Shown here one piece after another: positions 60,995 to 64,000 of a stretch of 64,000 nt of DNA. Positions within the stretch are counted from its first letter, which is position 1. The number at the start of each line of letters is the position of its first letter. The notes under the pieces were generated by a model. The model was not told the origin of the DNA, ran no database searches, and was given only the letters and a program-made list of their open reading frames with translations. The DNA lies in contig DDGG01000003.1 of the NCBI GenBank assembly GCA_002337525.1, positions 29,935-93,934 of the forward strand, in the 5' to 3' direction. A program made the position numbers and the translations under genes. Origin of the DNA: Alphaproteobacteria bacterium UBA1908. GTDB taxonomy: Bacteria > Pseudomonadota > Alphaproteobacteria > Caedimonadales > UBA1908.

Positions 60995-62581
60995 ATGCAT
61001 GCAGAATTAAATCTTCTTGAAATTGCCCTTGTCGTTGTTGCAACGCTGTCGTGTGGCCTTTTGTTTGAACGCCTGAAACAACCGGCAGTTCTAGGTTATA
61101 TTCTTGCGGGTGTTTTGTTAGGCCCTTCTGTTTTAAAGCTTGTCTCAAATCGGGAAGTCATTAGCGCTCTTGCGGAACTGGGTGTTCTGATGTTGCTATT
61201 TCTTATTGGGATGGAGCTTAGCCTTAAAGCCTTTAAAACAGTTTGGCATATTAGTTTATTGACGACGCTTGCCCAAATCTCAGGAAGTCTGATTGTTGTC
61301 TTTGGGGTTGGAAAGATTTTTGATCTTTCGGTGGGACTTTCTGTTCTTCTGGCATGTGCAATTGCCCTTAGCAGTACCGCAGTTGCGATTAAAATGCTTG
61401 AGGGAATCGATGAGCTTCGTACAGAAACAGGACGCATTACTGTTGGTGTTTTGATTGCTCAGGATCTGGCGATTGTTCCTATTATTCTTGTTTTGCAGGG
61501 TATGGGAAGTGGCAACGGAATAGGTCCGGGTCTTTTCATCAAGGTTGGTGTTTCTGTTGGTCTTCTTGCCGTTTTAATTTGGTATCTTGGTCGTCGTCAT
61601 AAACTGCGTTTACCTTTTGCTAAAATCTTTAAGGGAAATCACGACCTTGAACCTTTAATAGCCTTAATGTTTTGCTTTGGAGCTGCTGTTATTGCTGGTT
61701 TGATGGGACTTTCTGCTGCGTATGGGGCTTTTTTAGGAGGACTGATTCTGGGCAACACAACAGAACGTCACCGTATGATTGAATCCACCAAGCCTATTCA
61801 AAGCGTTTTGATGATGGTTTTTTTCCTTTCTATCGGATTGTTGCTTGATTTTGCTTATATCTGGCAGCATCTGGGGAAAGTTTTGATTCTATTGCTTTTC
61901 ATTACAGTTGGAAAAACAACCCTGAATATTTTTGTCTTAAATGTTTTAAGGCAGCCTTGGCACAGGGCTTTCTTATCAGGGTTAATTCTGTCGCAGATGG
62001 GTGAGTTTGCCTTTTTGCTTGCAACTATTGGGATTGATGCTGATCTTATTGATCAGGAGGGGGGGCGCCTTGTTGTTTCACTTGCAGCGCTTTCCCTAAC
62101 GCTTAGTCCCTTCTGGATGATGGCAGCTCGACGTTTACATGAAGCTGCTCCCCAGAGGCTTGTTGGCTTCAATGATTTGGTGACGTCTGTCTATGGTAAG
62201 GAAGTTGCTTTCCTGGGTCGTCTTGCCGAGCGGGCCAAGGCCCTTTATGAGAGAGGCCTTTCTTTGGCATCCTCTCCTAATCCCTCTTCTGATACCCCAA
62301 AGCAGACGCTCGCCTTGCCTTCGGCGCGTCCCGAAGAGAAAGCATCAGATAGTCCGGGCAAAGAGACTTTAAAAAAGTCTGCATCAAAGAAGACATCTAT
62401 TTCTAAATCGGAAACGAAATCAAAAAAAGATCGTCAATCTTCTTCTGAAGATAAAGTATCAGGAGAAGAAAACCTAAAGCCCCGGGCTTCTTCGAAAAAG
62501 GACAAGGAGACACTAGGAAAAACGACTAAAAATAAAAACAGGCCTTCTTCTTCTGGTCCTCAAGGCAATCATGATGCCTGA
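60995..62581 (+). CDS. CPA2-family cation:proton antiporter (KefB/KefC-like) without RCK domain
   Basis: The 528-residue protein has about 12 transmembrane helices (residues 5-385) with the Kef/CPA2 pattern: GLLFERLKQPAVLGYILAGVLLGPS, LFLIGMELSLKAF, and LSSTAVAIKMLEGI. KefB/KefC normally continue into a Rossmann-like RCK (TrkA-N) domain that binds NAD and glutathione. Here that region is replaced by about 100 residues of Ser/Lys/Glu-rich low-complexity sequence (from about 430), such as KKSASKKTSISKSETKSKKD. Ion exchange (K+ or Na+ for H+) is inferred. Its stop overlaps the next gene by 11 bases. Confidence 0.9.
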   Translation: MHAELNLLEIALVVVATLSCGLLFERLKQPAVLGYILAGVLLGPSVLKLVSNREVISALAELGVLMLLFLIGMELSLKAFKTVWHISLLTTLAQISGSLIVVFGVGKIFDLSVGLSVLLACAIALSSTAVAIKMLEGIDELRTETGRITVGVLIAQDLAIVPIILVLQGMGSGNGIGPGLFIKVGVSVGLLAVLIWYLGRRHKLRLPFAKIFKGNHDLEPLIALMFCFGAAVIAGLMGLSAAYGAFLGGLILGNTTERHRMIESTKPIQSVLMMVFFLSIGLLLDFAYIWQHLGKVLILLLFITVGKTTLNIFVLNVLRQPWHRAFLSGLILSQMGEFAFLLATIGIDADLIDQEGGRLVVSLAALSLTLSPFWMMAARRLHEAAPQRLVGFNDLVTSVYGKEVAFLGRLAERAKALYERGLSLASSPNPSSDTPKQTLALPSARPEEKASDSPGKETLKKSASKKTSISKSETKSKKDRQSSSEDKVSGEENLKPRASSKKDKETLGKTTKNKNRPSSSGPQGNHDA

Positions 62582-63197
62582 TTTTTCTTTTGAAGAGAAA
62601 ACAGGGGAAACTCTTGTCGCCGGCGTTGATGAGGCTGGGTGTGGTCCCTGGGCGGGTCCGGTTGTCGCCGGTGCTGTTTTGTTTCTGGACCGCTCTTTGC
62701 CAAAAACATTGAATACTTTACTGGATGATTCCAAAAAACTAACCCCTCTCAAACGTGAAACAGTTTATCAAGCACTTGCCGATGGAGAAGAGGAAGGCCG
62801 TCTTGTTTTTGCCAGTGCTATGGCCAGTGTTGATGAAATTGATCACCTTAATATTCGGCAAGCAGCCCTGACAGCCATGCAAAGAGCTGTGGAAGCCCTG
62901 ACGATCAAGCCTTCCTATGCATTAGTAGATGGCACAGGCAAACCCAAGCTTGAGTGTCCTTTGTTATCTTTAATAAAAGGGGATAGCCTTAGTTGTTCAA
63001 TTGCGGCAGCGTCCGTCATTGCAAAGGTTGAGCGGGATCGTGAAATGAAAAGACTGGCCGCTCTTTTTCCTGGATATGGTTGGGAAAGAAATGCAGGATA
63101 CGGGACAAAAGCCCACCAGGAAGCACTGGATTCTTTAGGGGTGACGCCCCATCATCGCAGAAGTTTTGCTCCTATTCGAAAGCGTCTTGCCGCTTGA
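62571..63197 (+). CDS. rnhB: Ribonuclease HII
   Basis: The 208-residue enzyme removes RNA from RNA-DNA hybrids and misincorporated ribonucleotides. The catalytic DEAG motif (VAGVDEAGCGPWAGP) gives the Asp-Glu pair; the third Asp is in ALVDGTGKP and the fourth in AKVERDREM. Length is typical. It starts inside the antiporter gene, likely translationally coupled, and the protease gene follows five bases after its stop. Confidence 0.97.
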   Translation: MMPDFSFEEKTGETLVAGVDEAGCGPWAGPVVAGAVLFLDRSLPKTLNTLLDDSKKLTPLKRETVYQALADGEEEGRLVFASAMASVDEIDHLNIRQAALTAMQRAVEALTIKPSYALVDGTGKPKLECPLLSLIKGDSLSCSIAAASVIAKVERDREMKRLAALFPGYGWERNAGYGTKAHQEALDSLGVTPHHRRSFAPIRKRLAA

Positions 63198-63202
63198 GTT
63201 CT

Positions 63203-64000
63203 ATGCGTTTTTTAAATTCTTGTCCTGGAAAAATAAGCTTTTTGTTTTTTGTTTTTATTTCTGTGGGACAAAGTTTTCCCTTGTATGCGGTTTATACAAG
63301 TCATTTAAAGAAAAATAGTCATTACAGAAAGGCTGCTGATAACTTCCCTGGTGTTATTTTGATCGAATCAAGAGATTCCAGGGGTCGACCCCTGTCAACG
63401 GGATCGGGTATGCTTATTCGTTCTAGTCAAGCAGAACAGTTTTACGTCTTGACAGCATCACATGTTTTAAAAGGGGGAGTCTCTTATCATGTTGTATTGC
63501 AGGAAAAATCTTATGAAATTCAGTCTGTGTCACACTTTCACGAATTCCTGTTTGATTTTTTCCCGGAGAAAACAATTCTGGTTGCAAAGAATAATGATAC
63601 TGGTGAGCGTCTTTTTGTTTTGCGTTTAAAGCAGGAACGTGATCGTCTTAAAGAAGTTCTTGTAAGTTATGGACTTGATATAGGGCTGGGAGTTGTGAAA
63701 GGGTTGCCTTCTGATATTGAAACAATCGAGCTTCACGAAACACAATTTTCAGAGCCGGAAAAGAGTTGGGTTGCGGGTTTCGGAGAATCAGGGCAGGGAT
63801 ACTTTTTTGGAGAAGGCTTTGCTTTTTGGACTTATGGGTCTGGTACCAAGCGAGCTTTTGAAACAGTTTTGACGCCACGTTATCAATTTGAGTTTTTGGA
63901 AGGTGATACCATGGAATCTCTTGCGAAGATTTATTCCTATTCTTCAATTTTTAATCCTGGTGATGGTCATGAGCTGTCAGGACACGTAGGACCTGGTGAT
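63203..64000 (+). CDS. Exported trypsin-like serine protease, 3' end outside the window
   Basis: The frame is open from ATG 63203 to the last base (266 codons). A signal peptide (SFLFFVFISVGQSFPLYA) is followed by a trypsin-like domain: GSGMLIRS strand, catalytic His87 in VLTASHVL and a probable Asp159 in LDIGLG. The last visible residues are GHVGPGD, where the family continues with Ser-Gly-Gly, so the nucleophile Ser is expected just past the edge. The family includes S1-type proteases of bacteria. It starts five bases after rnhB, probably in the same transcript. Confidence 0.85.
   Translation, partial: MRFLNSCPGKISFLFFVFISVGQSFPLYAVYTSHLKKNSHYRKAADNFPGVILIESRDSRGRPLSTGSGMLIRSSQAEQFYVLTASHVLKGGVSYHVVLQEKSYEIQSVSHFHEFLFDFFPEKTILVAKNNDTGERLFVLRLKQERDRLKEVLVSYGLDIGLGVVKGLPSDIETIELHETQFSEPEKSWVAGFGESGQGYFFGEGFAFWTYGSGTKRAFETVLTPRYQFEFLEGDTMESLAKIYSYSSIFNPGDGHELSGHVGPGD

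Noticed and set aside
1..64000. CRISPR arrays, insertion sequences, rRNA genes or a replication origin
   Set aside because: No regularly spaced repeats, transposase genes, rRNA-like sequence or DnaA-box cluster was seen in the window.

Overview
The window looks like a chromosomal segment of an AT-rich alphaproteobacterium living inside eukaryotic cells, most likely of the Holosporales (Caedibacter/Paracaedibacter/Odyssella-like) type. The strongest pointer is a full-length ATP/ADP translocase at 53876-55402, a family largely confined to obligate intracellular bacteria and plastids. Supporting this are alphaproteobacterial markers (DUF3576 lipoprotein, CarD, DivK-like receiver, UbiG, a Xer-accA gene pair), a DUF2608 HAD protein, and an unusually large set of proteins with signal peptides. 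The lineage is inferred from gene content; no rRNA is present.

Layout. 1-4245: secreted or effector-like proteins of unknown function, one with four internal repeats. 4328-10427 (minus): holA, lptE, leuS, a DUF3576 lipoprotein and a porin. 10760-12968 (plus): an overlapping puuD-like/rluB-like/ubiG run. 13010-15646: a palindromic repeat element and the methionine importer metNIQ. 15786-18059: a Cache-HAMP adenylate/guanylate cyclase. 18215-23514 (minus): a compact aminoarabinose lipid A operon (arnT, one SMR flippase subunit, arnB, arnC, decarboxylase-only arnA) with no formyltransferase or deformylase. 23632-25444: glutaredoxin and two prepilin-like genes. 25445-28704: an accessory island with a 49-codon ORF, an unknown three-helix membrane protein and a DUF6362 protein, ending at a tRNA-Gln. 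28807-33385: a sodium/solute symporter-histidine kinase fusion, its receiver partner and an HTH regulator. 33523-33802: an apparent stand-alone structured RNA. 34020-37186: carD, a receiver-GGDEF protein and a DivK-like protein. 37265-47288: housekeeping and conserved genes (def, FAD monooxygenase, nfeD/SPFH pair, udg, aroK-like, xer, accA, nagZ). 47480-49016: two Flp pilins and an OmpA-like lipoprotein. 49335-53625: a GGCT-like secreted protein, tRNA-Leu, aspS and rnd. 53876-64000: the ATP/ADP translocase, then secreted enzymes (patatin phospholipase, a wrecked acetyltransferase, class 3 lipase, phosphoribosyltransferase-like protein), a KefC-like antiporter with no RCK domain, rnhB, and a trypsin-like protease cut by the window end.

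Functional picture. The genes suggest a host-dependent cell that imports ATP and methionine, remodels lipid A, uses several signalling systems (cyclase, c-di-GMP, two-component) and exports lipolytic and proteolytic enzymes that could act on host membranes and proteins. The least explained parts are the 25.4-28.6 kb island, the RNA at 33.6 kb, the formylation-free arn operon, the aroK-like gene lacking shikimate-contact residues, and the secreted phosphoribosyltransferase-like protein.
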